NCBI GenBank assembly: GCA_045805565.1
Contig: JBJMKZ010000048.1
Location: forward strand, 1-46,422
From: DATAEY01 sp045805565
GTDB lineage: Bacteria; Actinomycetota; Thermoleophilia; Solirubrobacterales; Solirubrobacteraceae
Length of the DNA: 46,422 nt
Direction of reading: 5' to 3'
In this document: positions 31,299 through 40,266 of the stretch, piece after piece
Layout: every line of letters starts with the position of its first letter
Position numbering within the stretch: the first letter of the stretch is position 1
Program-made: the position numbers and the translations under genes
Notes under the pieces: model-generated
Database searches by the model: none
Told to the model about the DNA's origin: nothing
The model's input: the letters and a program-made list of their open reading frames with translations, nothing else

Positions 31299-33428
31299 TC
31301 AGGCCGGGATCGGCGCGAGCGCGTCGGCGCCGTAGGCGGCCTCCAGGGCGCCGGCCAGCAGCGCGTGCTCGGGCGCCGAAAGGTCGGGGTCGCCTTCCAG
31401 CAGCGCGGCCGCCCGCCGGTGGGCGCGTTCGAGGAGCTCGAGGTCGACTTCGGCGACGCCCGACTGGCGGGTCCCGATGAGCTCGCCCTCCCCCCGCAGG
31501 CGCAGGTCCACCTCGGCCAGTTCGAAGCCGTCGTCGCTTGCGGCCAGGGCCTGGAGCCGCGGCGACTCGGTGGATCCGAAGAGCAGACACAGCGAGGGGT
31601 GCTCGCCGCGCCCCACCCGTCCCCGAAGCTGATGCAGCTGGGAGATGCCGTAGCGGTCGGCGTCCTCCACCAGCATCACGGTGGCGTTGGGGACGTCGAT
31701 CCCGACCTCGATGACCGAGGTGGCGACCAGGACGTCGGCCTCGCCGGCGGCGAACGCGCCCATCGCCGCCTGCTTGTGGCGGGGACGCAGCTGGCCGTGC
31801 AGGAGCACGACGCGAAAGTCGCGGAACTCGGTGCCGTTGAGGCGGTCGTACTCGTCGGTGGCGGCGCGGGCCTGCAACGCGTCGGACTCCGACACCAGCG
31901 GGCAGACCACGAACGCCTGGCGCCCGGCGCGCAGCTCCTCCCGGATGCGCTCGTAGGCCCGCGCCCGCTCGGCGTCGCTCGAGGCGACGCGGGTCTGGAT
32001 CGGGCGCCTTCCGGCCGGGAGCTCGCGCAGGGCGGTGACGTCGAGGTCCCCGTACTGGGTGAGCGCGAGCGTGCGCGGAATCGGCGTCGCGGTCATGTGC
32101 AGGACGTGCGGGGCCAGGCCGCCCGGCGCCTTGCGGTCCAGGGCCTGGCGCTGGCGCACGCCGAAGCGATGCTGCTCGTCCACCACCGCGACGGCCAGCG
32201 ACCGGAAGACGACGTCGTCCTCGATCAGCGCGTGGGTCCCGACCACCAGGGCGAGCTCGCCGCTGGCCAGCTTGCCCAGTATGTCCTCTCGGCGGGTGGC
32301 CGGGGTCGATCCGGTCAGCAGCGCCATCGGCACGTTCTCGCCCGGCATCAGCGCCTCCAGCGTGGCGAAGTGCTGCTCGGCGAGCGTCTCGGTGGGCGCC
32401 ATGAGCGCCGCCTGGGAGCCGTGCTCGACCGCGCGGAGCATGGCGTGCAGGGCGACAACCGTCTTGCCGGATCCCACCTCCCCCATCAGGAGCCGCTGCA
32501 TCGGCTGCGGCCGGGCGAGCTCGCCGGCGATCGTGTCGATCGCCCTGCGCTGGTCGGCGGTGAGCTCGAAGGGCAGCCGCTCGCCGAGCCAGCCCCCGGT
32601 CAGCTCGGGCGGCCCGGCCAGCGCGACGGCGCCACAGGCGCCCTGGCGGCGTGCGCGCCGCATCAGCAGCGCGAGCTGGCGCAGCAGCAGGCCGTCGAAC
32701 GCAAGCCGGCGGCGGCCGACGCGGTCGTCGGAGTCGCGCTCGGGGAAGTGGACCGCGGCCAGCGCCGCGGGGCGGTCGGGCAGGCGCTCGGACGCGCGCA
32801 GGGCGCTGGGAAGCGGCTCGACAGCGTCGCGCTCGGCGCCCCGCACCCCCCAAGCGAGCTCCCGCAGCTTGCGCGCGGTGATGTGCTCGCTGGCGGGATA
32901 CACCGGGACGAGGCCGGTCGAGTGGTGGCCGTCCGCGGCGCTGGCGCCGCCCGCCAGTTCGTAGTCGGCGACCGACAGCTCATGGCGCTTCTTGCAGCGT
33001 CCGTGGAGGATCACCCTGGATCCCTCCGGCAGCCGGTCCGCCACCCACGGCTGGTTCCACCACAGCGCCTTGATCGGCCCGGTGGCGTCGGCGACTGTGG
33101 CCTCGACCAGGGTGAGTCCGCGCCGGCGCAGGGGACGCCGCGCGATCGCCCGCACCTCGACGATCACGGTGGCGTCGTCGCCCGGGCGCAGGTCGGCCAC
33201 CGAGCGCGCCTCCCGGCGGTCATCGTGACGATGGGGTACGTGCTCGAGCAGGTCTCCGACGGTATGCAGCCCCAGCGCCTCGGCGCCGCGCGCCGCGCGC
33301 ACGGGCCTGACCCCCAGCGGTCGCCGCAGGCGCGAAGGCCGCGGGTACGACCTGACGGGGGCGGCCAGCAGCCGCTCGCGGTCAACGGGGTCGGAGGTGG
33401 CGAAGGCGACCGGGCCGGCGGTGGGCAT
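31299..33428 (-). CDS. recG: ATP-dependent DNA helicase RecG
   Basis: Remodels stalled forks and Holliday junctions. The 709-aa product has an N-terminal OB/wedge region (to about 180), Walker A GEVGSGKT (316-323), MAPTE (343-347), the RecG-typical DEQH box (417-420) with RFGVRQRQAL, TATPIPRTLALT (446-457), and helicase C-terminal motifs QLRGRVGRGEHPSLCLL. ATG start about 40 bases after yloV; a GATCAT occurs upstream. Complete and of normal length. Confidence 0.97.
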   Translation of the reverse strand: MPTAGPVAFATSDPVDRERLLAAPVRSYPRPSRLRRPLGVRPVRAARGAEALGLHTVGDLLEHVPHRHDDRREARSVADLRPGDDATVIVEVRAIARRPLRRRGLTLVEATVADATGPIKALWWNQPWVADRLPEGSRVILHGRCKKRHELSVADYELAGGASAADGHHSTGLVPVYPASEHITARKLRELAWGVRGAERDAVEPLPSALRASERLPDRPAALAAVHFPERDSDDRVGRRRLAFDGLLLRQLALLMRRARRQGACGAVALAGPPELTGGWLGERLPFELTADQRRAIDTIAGELARPQPMQRLLMGEVGSGKTVVALHAMLRAVEHGSQAALMAPTETLAEQHFATLEALMPGENVPMALLTGSTPATRREDILGKLASGELALVVGTHALIEDDVVFRSLAVAVVDEQHRFGVRQRQALDRKAPGGLAPHVLHMTATPIPRTLALTQYGDLDVTALRELPAGRRPIQTRVASSDAERARAYERIREELRAGRQAFVVCPLVSESDALQARAATDEYDRLNGTEFRDFRVVLLHGQLRPRHKQAAMGAFAAGEADVLVATSVIEVGIDVPNATVMLVEDADRYGISQLHQLRGRVGRGEHPSLCLLFGSTESPRLQALAASDDGFELAEVDLRLRGEGELIGTRQSGVAEVDLELLERAHRRAAALLEGDPDLSAPEHALLAGALEAAYGADALAPIPA

Positions 33429-33470
33429 CCCAGGGCGACATGATGATCCGCGGCGCGGTCGCCCCGGCGC

Positions 33471-35114
33471 CTACTCGGCGCTGATCAGCCACCAGTAGCG
33501 GGGCTGGCCGCCGTCGGAGCACTCCACCTCGACCCCGGCCGGCGCCAGCGGCGGGATGCGCTCGTCGCCCAGCGGCGCGCCCTGCCCCCTGATGCAGGTC
33601 ACCAGCTCGGCCCCCTCTCCCAGGCTCCCGAGCACCTTGCGCAGCGTCGGCTCGGGCTCGCCCCAGGCGATCACCTCGTCGTTGACGAAGCCCACCGCCT
33701 CTCCGGCCCGGAAGCGCCCACCGCCGTCGTCGCGGGCCGCCGGCGCGACGGCGCCGGTCCGCACGTGGCGCAACGCGTCGGCGAGCGCCTCGGCGTTGGC
33801 GCGCGCGCTCCGGCCCGGCTCGAACGCGACCGCCGCCGCCAGGCCCGCCTGCTGGGAGGTCGAGTCCACCACTCGCACCTGCTTGTCGGACAGCTCGGCG
33901 GCCCGCTCGGCCGCCATGACCACGTTCGGGCTGTTGGCCAGGACCACGACCTGCTCGGCGGGCACGGCGTGGATGCCGGCCAGCAGGTCGTAGGTGGACG
34001 GGTTGAGCGCCGGACCGCCGTCCAGCGCGTGGACCCCGACGCCCTGGAACAGTGAGCGCATCCCTGCCCCCGACACCACGGCCAGCGCCCCGCACGTCAG
34101 CTGGGCCCCGTTGCGGGCGCCGAGCCGCTGCTCGCGCGCGCGCTCCTGCTCGCGCATGTCGGCGACGTCGAGGTGCGACACCGCTCCCGCGTCCGCGAAC
34201 AGCTCGGCCGCGCCCTCGGGATCGTCGGTGTGGACGTGGACCTTCAACGTGCGCTGATCGCCCACCACCAGCACGCTGTCGCCCATGGCCTCCAGGCGAG
34301 GGATCCAGGTCGCCGAGTCCAGCTCGCTGCCGGTGACCGCGAAGTTGGTGCAGTAGCGGTAGGTGGACGACCGGTGCTGGGGATGGGTGACCCGGGCGGG
34401 CGCGTGGTGCTCGAGGCGCGGCGGCTCGGCGCCCCGCAGCGCGGCCACGATTCCGGCGAACATGATTGTCACCGCGTGGCCCCCGGCGTCGACGACGCCC
34501 GCCTCGCGCAGCACCGGCAGCAGGTCGGGCCCGCGCAGGACCGACTGCTTGCCCGCCTCGATCGCGCGCTCGAGGACGTCCGCGATGACGGCGTCCTGCT
34601 GCTGGGGCAAGGCGTCGGCCGGCAGGCGCGGCTCGGGCATGCGCGCGAGCTCGCTGACCACACGGTGGGCCATCTCGCGCATCACGGTGAGGATGGTGCC
34701 CTCGGCGGGATCCCGCACCGAGGCGTAGGCGCGGTCCGCGCCCCGGGCCATGGCGGCGCCGATCAGGACCGGATCGACCAGCTCGGCGCGTCGTGAGGCC
34801 AGCTCCTCGGCCGCCCCCCGGATCAGCTGCGAGAGGATGACTCCGCTGTTCCCGCGGGCGCCCAGCAGGGCGGCGCGCGCGACCGAGTCGACGATCTCCT
34901 GGCGTCCGATGTCGTCGGCCGAACGCTCTCCGTCCCCCGCCAGCCGGTCGAGCTCGCCCAGCACCGCCCGCAGGGTCAGCACCATGTTGTCGCCGGTGTC
35001 CCCGTCGGCCACCGGAAACACGTTGAGGTCGTTGACCTCGCGGCGGCGAGCCTCCAGTTGCGCCAGCGCGCCCTCGACCGCGCTGCGGAAACGGACCAGG
35101 TCCGGGGGGGGCAC
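33471..35114 (-). CDS. yloV: DAK2/YloV family fatty acid kinase-like protein (FakA-type)
   Basis: Dihydroxyacetone-kinase-like ATP-binding protein; Staphylococcus FakA phosphorylates fatty acids bound to FakB. From GTG the protein is 547 aa, the FakA length. Mg/ATP motif NVFPVADGDTGDNM (Asp37, Asp39, Asp42), ARGNSGVILSQLIRG, PAEGTILTVMREM, DAGGHAVT, a middle domain with TDDPEGAAELFADAG and a C-terminal domain with VVLANSPNVVMAAERAAEL. It follows rpmB by 11 bases and precedes recG, as in B. subtilis. No fakB (DegV family) gene is in the window. An acyl-phosphate product would feed PlsX/PlsY metabolism, consistent with plsX nearby. Confidence 0.93.
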   Translation of the reverse strand: MPPPDLVRFRSAVEGALAQLEARRREVNDLNVFPVADGDTGDNMVLTLRAVLGELDRLAGDGERSADDIGRQEIVDSVARAALLGARGNSGVILSQLIRGAAEELASRRAELVDPVLIGAAMARGADRAYASVRDPAEGTILTVMREMAHRVVSELARMPEPRLPADALPQQQDAVIADVLERAIEAGKQSVLRGPDLLPVLREAGVVDAGGHAVTIMFAGIVAALRGAEPPRLEHHAPARVTHPQHRSSTYRYCTNFAVTGSELDSATWIPRLEAMGDSVLVVGDQRTLKVHVHTDDPEGAAELFADAGAVSHLDVADMREQERAREQRLGARNGAQLTCGALAVVSGAGMRSLFQGVGVHALDGGPALNPSTYDLLAGIHAVPAEQVVVLANSPNVVMAAERAAELSDKQVRVVDSTSQQAGLAAAVAFEPGRSARANAEALADALRHVRTGAVAPAARDDGGGRFRAGEAVGFVNDEVIAWGEPEPTLRKVLGSLGEGAELVTCIRGQGAPLGDERIPPLAPAGVEVECSDGGQPRYWWLISAE

Positions 35115-35125
35115 TCCGGCGGGGC

Positions 35126-35317
35126 TCAGACGGCCTTCAGGACCTTGCCGGCCTTCAGGCAGCGAGTGCAGACGTAGACGCGCCGGGGTGTGCCGGCGTC
35201 GTCGATACGGACCTTCTGCAGGTTGGGGTTGAAGCGGCGCTTGGTGGCCACCATCGAATGGCTGCGGCTGTGCCCGAACGCAGGGCCCTTTCCGCACGCG
35301 TGACAGACCTTGGGCAT
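35126..35317 (-). CDS. rpmB: ribosomal protein L28
   Basis: 50S subunit protein. The 63-aa product begins MPKVCHACGKGPAFGHSRSH and has a second pair CTRC, so it is the zinc-binding (four-Cys) form. RRFNPNLQKVRI is the conserved core. ATG start with a consensus TATACT 9 bases upstream, the best -10 hexamer in the window; a strong near-leaderless promoter is likely. Confidence 0.97.
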   Translation of the reverse strand: MPKVCHACGKGPAFGHSRSHSMVATKRRFNPNLQKVRIDDAGTPRRVYVCTRCLKAGKVLKAV

Positions 35318-35326
35318 TGCGGCGCA

Positions 35327-35332
35327 AGTATA
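35327..35332 (-). promoter_or_regulatory. candidate -10 element of rpmB (TATACT)
   Basis: TATACT 9 bases before the rpmB ATG in the 82-base gap after ribH. The rest of this gap is G/C-only-like sequence with short inverted repeats but no T-tract. Confidence 0.6.
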
Positions 35333-35399
35333 CGAACGCGCACCCCCGTCCCGGCCGAGCCGCCCGCGGCACGAGCGGCGGGGCGGGCCCGGCGGGCGA

Positions 35400-35843
35400 T
35401 CAGCCGCCCAGCCGCCGCCGCAGGGCGGCCATTCCCAGCACGGCCCGCGCGGCGTCGCGACCCTGGTGGCGCTTCTCGCCCCCGGCGCGGGCCAGGGCCT
35501 GCTCCATCGTGTCCACGGTCAGGACCCCGAACCCGCAGGGCACCCCCGTCTCGAGCTGCACCTGCTGGATGCCGCGCGCCGCCTCGGCGCAGACGTGCTC
35601 GTAATGATCGGTCTCGCCGCGGATGACCGCCGCCACGCACACCACGCCCTCGTAGCGGCCGGAGCGTGCGGCATAGGCCGCCGCCAGCGGCAGCTCGAAC
35701 GCGCCGGGCACGTCGAGGACGTCGACCGCCTCGGCGCCGGCCGCCTCCAGCTCGGTCCGGGCGCCGGCCACCAGCCGGTCGGCCAGCTCCTGGTAGAAGC
35801 GGCCGGCGGCGATGGCGAACCGTCCGGCCGGGCCGTCGCTCAC
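35400..35843 (-). CDS. ribH: 6,7-dimethyl-8-ribityllumazine synthase
   Basis: Penultimate riboflavin step, joining the RibA/RibD pyrimidine and the RibB butanone phosphate. The 147-aa product has GRFYQELADRLVAGA, VPGAFELPLAA, AVIRGETDHYEHVC with the catalytic His, and VPCGFGVLTVDTMEQALARAGG. GTG start overlapping the ribBA stop (GTGA). Last gene of the rib transcript. Confidence 0.97.
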   Translation of the reverse strand: MSDGPAGRFAIAAGRFYQELADRLVAGARTELEAAGAEAVDVLDVPGAFELPLAAAYAARSGRYEGVVCVAAVIRGETDHYEHVCAEAARGIQQVQLETGVPCGFGVLTVDTMEQALARAGGEKRHQGRDAARAVLGMAALRRRLGG

Positions 35844-37153
35844 AGAAGCGTCCCTGGCGGCCCGGGCTCGTCGTGGCGTCCGCGTCCCCGGTCCTGCTCC
35901 TGTTCGGCGTGCAGCAGCTCCTCGTCCAGGGCCAGGCCCTGGTGGTGGAGCGTGTGGCCCAGCCGCTCGCGCTTGGCCCGCAGGTAGGCCTCGTTGTGGG
36001 GGTTGGGGACGACGTCGATCGGCACCTGATCGGTCACCGACAGCCCGTAGCCCTCCATCCCGATGATCTTCTTGGGGTTGTTGGTGAGGATGCGGATGCT
36101 GCTCAGCCCCAGGTCGGCCAGGATCTGGGCGCCGATCCCGTAGTCGCGCAGGTCGGCGGGAAGCCCGAGCCGCAGGTTGGCGTCGACCGTGTCCAGCCCG
36201 TCCTCCTGCAGCTTGTACGCCCGCAGCTTGTTGAGCAGGCCGATCCCGCGCCCCTCCTGGGAGAGATAGAGCAGCACCCCCCGGCCCTCCTGCTCGATCA
36301 TCGCGAGCGCCGACTCCAGCTGCTGACCGCAGTCACAGCGCAGCGAGTGGAAGACGTCGCCGGTCAGGCACTCCGAGTGCACCCGCACCAGCACGTCGGA
36401 CGCAGAGGCCACGTCGCCCTTGACCATCGCGACGTGGTGCTTGTTGTCGACCAGCGAGCGGTAGCCGATGGCCTGGAACTCGCCGAAGGCGGTCGGCAGG
36501 CGGGTCGAGACCACTCGCTCCACCAGCTTCTCGGCTCGCCGGCGGTAGGCGATGAGGTCGGCGACCGTGATCAGCTTGAGGCCGTGGCGCTCGCAGTAGG
36601 GGACCAGATCCGGGACCCGCGCCATCGTGCCGTCGTCGTTCATGACCTCGCAGATGACCCCGGCGGGGATGAGGCCTGCGAGGCGGGCCAGGTCGACGCT
36701 CGCCTCGGTGTGGCCGGTGCGTTCCAGCACGCCGCCCGCCCTGGCCTTGAGGGGAAACACGTGACCGGGCTGGACCAGCCCATCGGGACGCGTCTTGGGG
36801 TCGATCGCCACCTGGACGGTGTGGGCCCGGTCCTGCGCGGATATGCCGGTGGTCACGCCCTCGCGCGCCTCGATGGTGACGGTGAACGCGGTCTCCAGGG
36901 CCGACTCGTTCTTGGCCGCCATCAGGTCCAGGCCCAGCTCGTCGCAGCGCTCGGGGGTGAGCGCCAGGCAGATCAGGCCGCGGGCCTCCTTGGCCATGAA
37001 GTTGATCGCCTCGGGGGTGGCGAACTGGGCGGCCAGCACCAGGTCCCCCTCGTTCTCGCGATCCACGCCGTCGCACACGACGACCATCCTGCCCTCGCGG
37101 ATGTCCTCGAGGGCCTCCTCGACGGTCGCGAACCCGGTCCGCTGCGTGCTCAT
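35840..37153 (-). CDS. ribBA: bifunctional 3,4-DHBP synthase/GTP cyclohydrolase II
   Basis: Fused RibB and RibA producing both riboflavin precursors. The 437-aa product has the RibB half (RENEGDLVLAAQFATPEAIN, GVTTGISAQDRAHT, GHTEASVDLARLAG) and the RibA half with zinc ligands HSECLTGDVFHSLRCDCG, QEGRGIGL and DYGIGAQILADLG. The C terminus carries an extra His/Glu/Arg-rich tail. ATG start overlapping the ribE stop (ATGA). Both active sites look intact. Confidence 0.97.
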   Translation of the reverse strand: MSTQRTGFATVEEALEDIREGRMVVVCDGVDRENEGDLVLAAQFATPEAINFMAKEARGLICLALTPERCDELGLDLMAAKNESALETAFTVTIEAREGVTTGISAQDRAHTVQVAIDPKTRPDGLVQPGHVFPLKARAGGVLERTGHTEASVDLARLAGLIPAGVICEVMNDDGTMARVPDLVPYCERHGLKLITVADLIAYRRRAEKLVERVVSTRLPTAFGEFQAIGYRSLVDNKHHVAMVKGDVASASDVLVRVHSECLTGDVFHSLRCDCGQQLESALAMIEQEGRGVLLYLSQEGRGIGLLNKLRAYKLQEDGLDTVDANLRLGLPADLRDYGIGAQILADLGLSSIRILTNNPKKIIGMEGYGLSVTDQVPIDVVPNPHNEAYLRAKRERLGHTLHHQGLALDEELLHAEQEQDRGRGRHDEPGPPGTLL

Positions 37154-37731
37154 CGCGCGAGCTTCTCCACGTACTTGGCCACCACGTCGACCTCCAGGTT
37201 CACCGTCTGACCGGCGGTCGCCGAGCCCAGATTGGTGCGCTCGAGCGTCTCGGGGATGAGCGACACCGTGAACTCGTCGCCGTCCACCGCAGCCACGGTC
37301 AGGGAGATGCCGTCGACCGCGATCGAGCCCCGGGTGACCACGTACCGCGCCAGCCCGGGGGCGGCCTGGATCCGCATCCGCCGGGCGAAGCCCTCGTCGA
37401 CCAGCTCGCGCAGCGTCCCGGTGCCGTCGACGTGCCCCTGGACGATGTGCCCCCCGAGCCGGTCGGAGGCGCGCAGCGGCAGCTCGAGGTTGACCGCGGT
37501 GCCGTCGTGCGCGGCGCCCAGCGATGAATGCCGCAGGGTCTCCTCCATCACCTCGGCCTGGAAGGATCCGGGCTCGACCGCCGTGGCGGTGAGGCAGACG
37601 CCGTTGACCGCCACCGAGTCGCCCTCGGCCAGCTCATTGGCCATCGCACCGGCGATCGTCAGCCGCGCGCCCTCGGAGGTCCGCCGCACGCCGGTGATCC
37701 GGCCCAGCTCCTGCACGAGCCCGGTGAACAT
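37150..37731 (-). CDS. ribE: riboflavin synthase alpha chain
   Basis: Dismutates two lumazines to riboflavin. The 193-aa product starts MFTGLVQELGRI and contains two homologous lumazine-binding barrels, with NGVCLTA in the first, GGHIVQGHVDGTG at the boundary and VDGISLTVAAVDGDEFTVSLIPET in the second, the signature of a true trimeric riboflavin synthase. ATG start 34 bases after ribD. Confidence 0.97.
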   Translation of the reverse strand: MFTGLVQELGRITGVRRTSEGARLTIAGAMANELAEGDSVAVNGVCLTATAVEPGSFQAEVMEETLRHSSLGAAHDGTAVNLELPLRASDRLGGHIVQGHVDGTGTLRELVDEGFARRMRIQAAPGLARYVVTRGSIAVDGISLTVAAVDGDEFTVSLIPETLERTNLGSATAGQTVNLEVDVVAKYVEKLAR

Positions 37732-37765
37732 GTGCGTGCGTGCATTGTCGCAATCTCGGTGAGGC

Positions 37766-38893
37766 TCACCACTCGCGCAGCCGGACGATGATGAGCAGGT
37801 CGTCGTCCACCGGCTCGCAGTCGACGCTCAGGGCGGACACCGCGTCGGCGATCGACTCGACGCCCTCTCCCTCGACCGGCGCCCGGGCGCCGCGCCCGCC
37901 CAGCATCATCGGGGCGACGAACAGGCGCGCCTCGTCCACCTCGCCCGCGTCCAGAAAGGCTCCGGCCAGGTGCGGGCCGCCCTCGAGCATCACCGAGGTG
38001 ATTCCGGTGGCGCCCAGCAGGTCGAGCGCCGACGCCACCCGGGCGGGCTCGTTGCCGCCGGTTGCCACCACCACATCCACGCCGCTGCTCTCCAACGCCT
38101 CGGTGGCGGTCCGTGGCGCCGCCCGCGACACCACGACCGTGAGCGGCACCCGCGGAGCCTCGCCGACCAGCTTGGAGCTCAGCGGCAGACGGCCCATCGA
38201 GTCGAACACCACGCGCCGCGGTTGGCGGTCGGCGCCCTCGAAGCGGGCCGTGAGCTGGGGGTCGTCGGTCATCGCGGTGCCGATTCCCACCGCCACGGTG
38301 TCGCACTGGGAACGCCAGCGGTGCACCAGCTCCCGGCTGCGGGCCCCCGATATCCACTTCGAGTCGCCCCCCTCGGTGGCGACCTTCCCGTCCAGGGTCA
38401 TCGCCGATTTGAACAGCACGTGCGGGCGCCCGGTGCGGGCGTGCTTGCGAAACGCCTGGTTGAGGAGGCGGGCGCGGGCGGCGAGCTCCCCGCCGGCCAT
38501 CTCGACCTCGATGCCCTCGTCGCGCAGGATGCCGAGCCCCCGTCCCGAGGCGTGCTCGGTGGGGTCGTCGGAGGCCACCACCACCCGGCGGATCCCCGCC
38601 TCCACGATCGCCTCGGTGCAGGGCGGCGTCTTGCCGTGGTGACAGCAGGGCTCGAGCGACACGTAGAGCGTCGCGCCGTGCAGGTCGGCGTCCCCGGCGG
38701 CGGCGATCGCCTCCCGCTCGGCGTGGGCGGCGCCGAAGGCGCTGTGGTATCCCTCGCCGAGCACCCGGGCGTCCCGGGCGACCACGGCCCCGACCAGCGG
38801 GTTCGGGCTGACGTGGCCCCTCCCCCGCTCGGCCAGCTCGATGGCGTGCTGGAGATGGGCGGCGTCGATGTCGGTGCTGGTCCCCACGGGCAT
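37766..38893 (-). CDS. ribD: bifunctional riboflavin biosynthesis deaminase/reductase RibD
   Basis: Deaminates and reduces the pyrimidine intermediate. The 375-aa product has the cytidine-deaminase domain with zinc ligands in HAEREAI and EPCCHHGKTPPC, then a reductase domain (LFKSAMTLDGKVATEGGDSKWISG, LEGGPHLAGAFLDAG). ATG start. Only 17 bases separate it from the divergent flippase gene, so there is no room for the FMN riboswitch that often precedes ribD; a TATCCT hexamer 5 bases upstream is the promoter candidate. Confidence 0.96.
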   Translation of the reverse strand: MPVGTSTDIDAAHLQHAIELAERGRGHVSPNPLVGAVVARDARVLGEGYHSAFGAAHAEREAIAAAGDADLHGATLYVSLEPCCHHGKTPPCTEAIVEAGIRRVVVASDDPTEHASGRGLGILRDEGIEVEMAGGELAARARLLNQAFRKHARTGRPHVLFKSAMTLDGKVATEGGDSKWISGARSRELVHRWRSQCDTVAVGIGTAMTDDPQLTARFEGADRQPRRVVFDSMGRLPLSSKLVGEAPRVPLTVVVSRAAPRTATEALESSGVDVVVATGGNEPARVASALDLLGATGITSVMLEGGPHLAGAFLDAGEVDEARLFVAPMMLGGRGARAPVEGEGVESIADAVSALSVDCEPVDDDLLIIVRLREW

Positions 38894-38898
38894 CCTGG

Positions 38899-38904
38899 AG
38901 GATA
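38899..38904 (-). promoter_or_regulatory. candidate -10 element of ribD (TATCCT)
   Basis: TATCCT 5 bases before the ribD ATG, overlapping on the other strand the GGAGG ribosome site (38897-38901) of the flippase gene. Spacing is at the short limit for a leaderless start. Confidence 0.35.
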
Positions 38905-38910
38905 CGTCCC

Positions 38911-40266
38911 GTGATCCGCACCGCTGGGCGTGATCGACCGCTCGCAGGGCAGACCGCGGGCTACGGCCGCGCCACCGGCATCCTGTCGGCGGGGCTGGCC
39001 GCCGCCGGCCTGGCGACCTTCGCCTTCTTCTCGCTCTCCAGCCACGTGCTGAGCGCATCCGCGTACGCGCACATCGTGGTCCTGTGGTCGCTCATGTTCA
39101 TCGTCATCTCGACCATCTATCGCCCGGTCGAGCAGCTGCTGTCGCGCACGATCGCCGCCCGGCGGGCGACCGGGCTCGCGCACGCCCATCCCCTCCGGGT
39201 CCCGGCGGCCATCCAGTGCGGCTTCGGGGTCGCGTTCATCGTCGCCGCGCTGGCGCTGCGCTCGCCCATCCAGGACCGCCTGTTCGGCGGCTCCTCGGCG
39301 CTGTACTGGGCGCTGCTGGCGGGGGTTACGACGTACGGGGCCGCCTACTTCGCCCGCGGCTGGCTGGCCGGCTACCAGCGCTTCATGGTGTTCGGCGGGC
39401 TGGTCCTGTTCGACGCCTGCGTGCGCGTGTGCTTCCCGCTCGCGGTGGCGCTGGGACTCGGGGGAGCGGGCACCGTCGCGCTGGGGATCGCCGCCGCCCC
39501 GGCGCTGTCGCTCCTGGTGGTGCCGGCGGCGTTCGGGCGCCGGATCGCGACCCTGGGCGAGGAGCCGGACGCCGTGCTCGCGCCCGCCGCCGACGCGGCG
39601 CTCGAGGGCCCGGGGGCCGAGGGCACCGAGGAGGCTCTCACCGACCTGACCCTTTCCCGCGGGGCCGGCTTCGCGGTCGCGGTGCTGGGGATCATGCTGG
39701 CGGAGCAGACCCTCCTCAACGTCCCCGTCCTGACCGTGAGCGCGGCGGCCGCCAACGTGGCGCTGGCCGGCTTCGTGTTCAACGTGCTGCTGATCGCGCG
39801 CGCGCCGCTGCAGCTCTTCCAGGCCGTCCAGCTGTCGCTGCTGCCCCACCTGGCGGGTCTCGAGGCCACCGAGGGCCAGGCCGCTTTCCGCCACGCGGTG
39901 CGGGTCACCGCGCTGGCCATCGGGGCGTTCACCGCCGCGGTCGCGCTCGGGCTGCTGGCGATCGGGCCGGTGGTCATGGACGCGGTGTTCGGAGGCGCGT
40001 TCGAATACGGCCGCGTCGGGCTGGCGCTGATGGGCGTCGGGATGGGACTGCACCTGTTCGCCGGAACGCTCAACCAGGCGGCGCTGGCTCGCGACCGAGC
40101 CGCGGCCGCCGCGGCCGCCTGGCTCGTGACCGCGGCGGCGTTCGTCGCGTGGCTGTTCCTGGGCCCGGTGGCCGACCAGGTCCTGCGCGTCGAGGTCGGC
40201 TACTGCGGCGCCGCCGGACTCCTGTCGGGCATGCTCCTGGTGGCGGCCGCCGCCAGGTCGGAGTAG
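38911..40266 (+). CDS. polysaccharide/lipid flippase-like multi-pass membrane protein
   Basis: A 451-aa protein with about 12 hydrophobic helices, of the MOP (Wzx/MATE/MurJ) exporter type. N-terminal half has helices around ATGILSAGLAAAGLATFAFF and IVVLWSLMFIVISTIYRPVEQ, a short cytoplasmic loop rich in Glu/Ala (about 210-240), then a second bundle (ANVALAGFVFNVLLIARAPL; FQAVQLSLLPHLAGLEATEG). Lipid-linked sugar export is likely but the cargo is unknown; no glycosyltransferases are nearby. GTG start with GGAGG 9 bases upstream. The 3' end overlaps rpe by 67 bases on the opposite strand. Confidence 0.88.
   Translation: MIRTAGRDRPLAGQTAGYGRATGILSAGLAAAGLATFAFFSLSSHVLSASAYAHIVVLWSLMFIVISTIYRPVEQLLSRTIAARRATGLAHAHPLRVPAAIQCGFGVAFIVAALALRSPIQDRLFGGSSALYWALLAGVTTYGAAYFARGWLAGYQRFMVFGGLVLFDACVRVCFPLAVALGLGGAGTVALGIAAAPALSLLVVPAAFGRRIATLGEEPDAVLAPAADAALEGPGAEGTEEALTDLTLSRGAGFAVAVLGIMLAEQTLLNVPVLTVSAAAANVALAGFVFNVLLIARAPLQLFQAVQLSLLPHLAGLEATEGQAAFRHAVRVTALAIGAFTAAVALGLLAIGPVVMDAVFGGAFEYGRVGLALMGVGMGLHLFAGTLNQAALARDRAAAAAAAWLVTAAAFVAWLFLGPVADQVLRVEVGYCGAAGLLSGMLLVAAAARSE

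Noticed and set aside
35126..35372. An N-terminal extension of yloV through rpmB
   Set aside because: It is a shifted-frame reading of rpmB; the GTG at 35114 gives the FakA-like length.
35318..35399. Riboswitch or terminator between ribH and rpmB
   Set aside because: Short GC inverted repeats occur but none forms a long stem with a T-tract, and no known riboswitch core was recognised.
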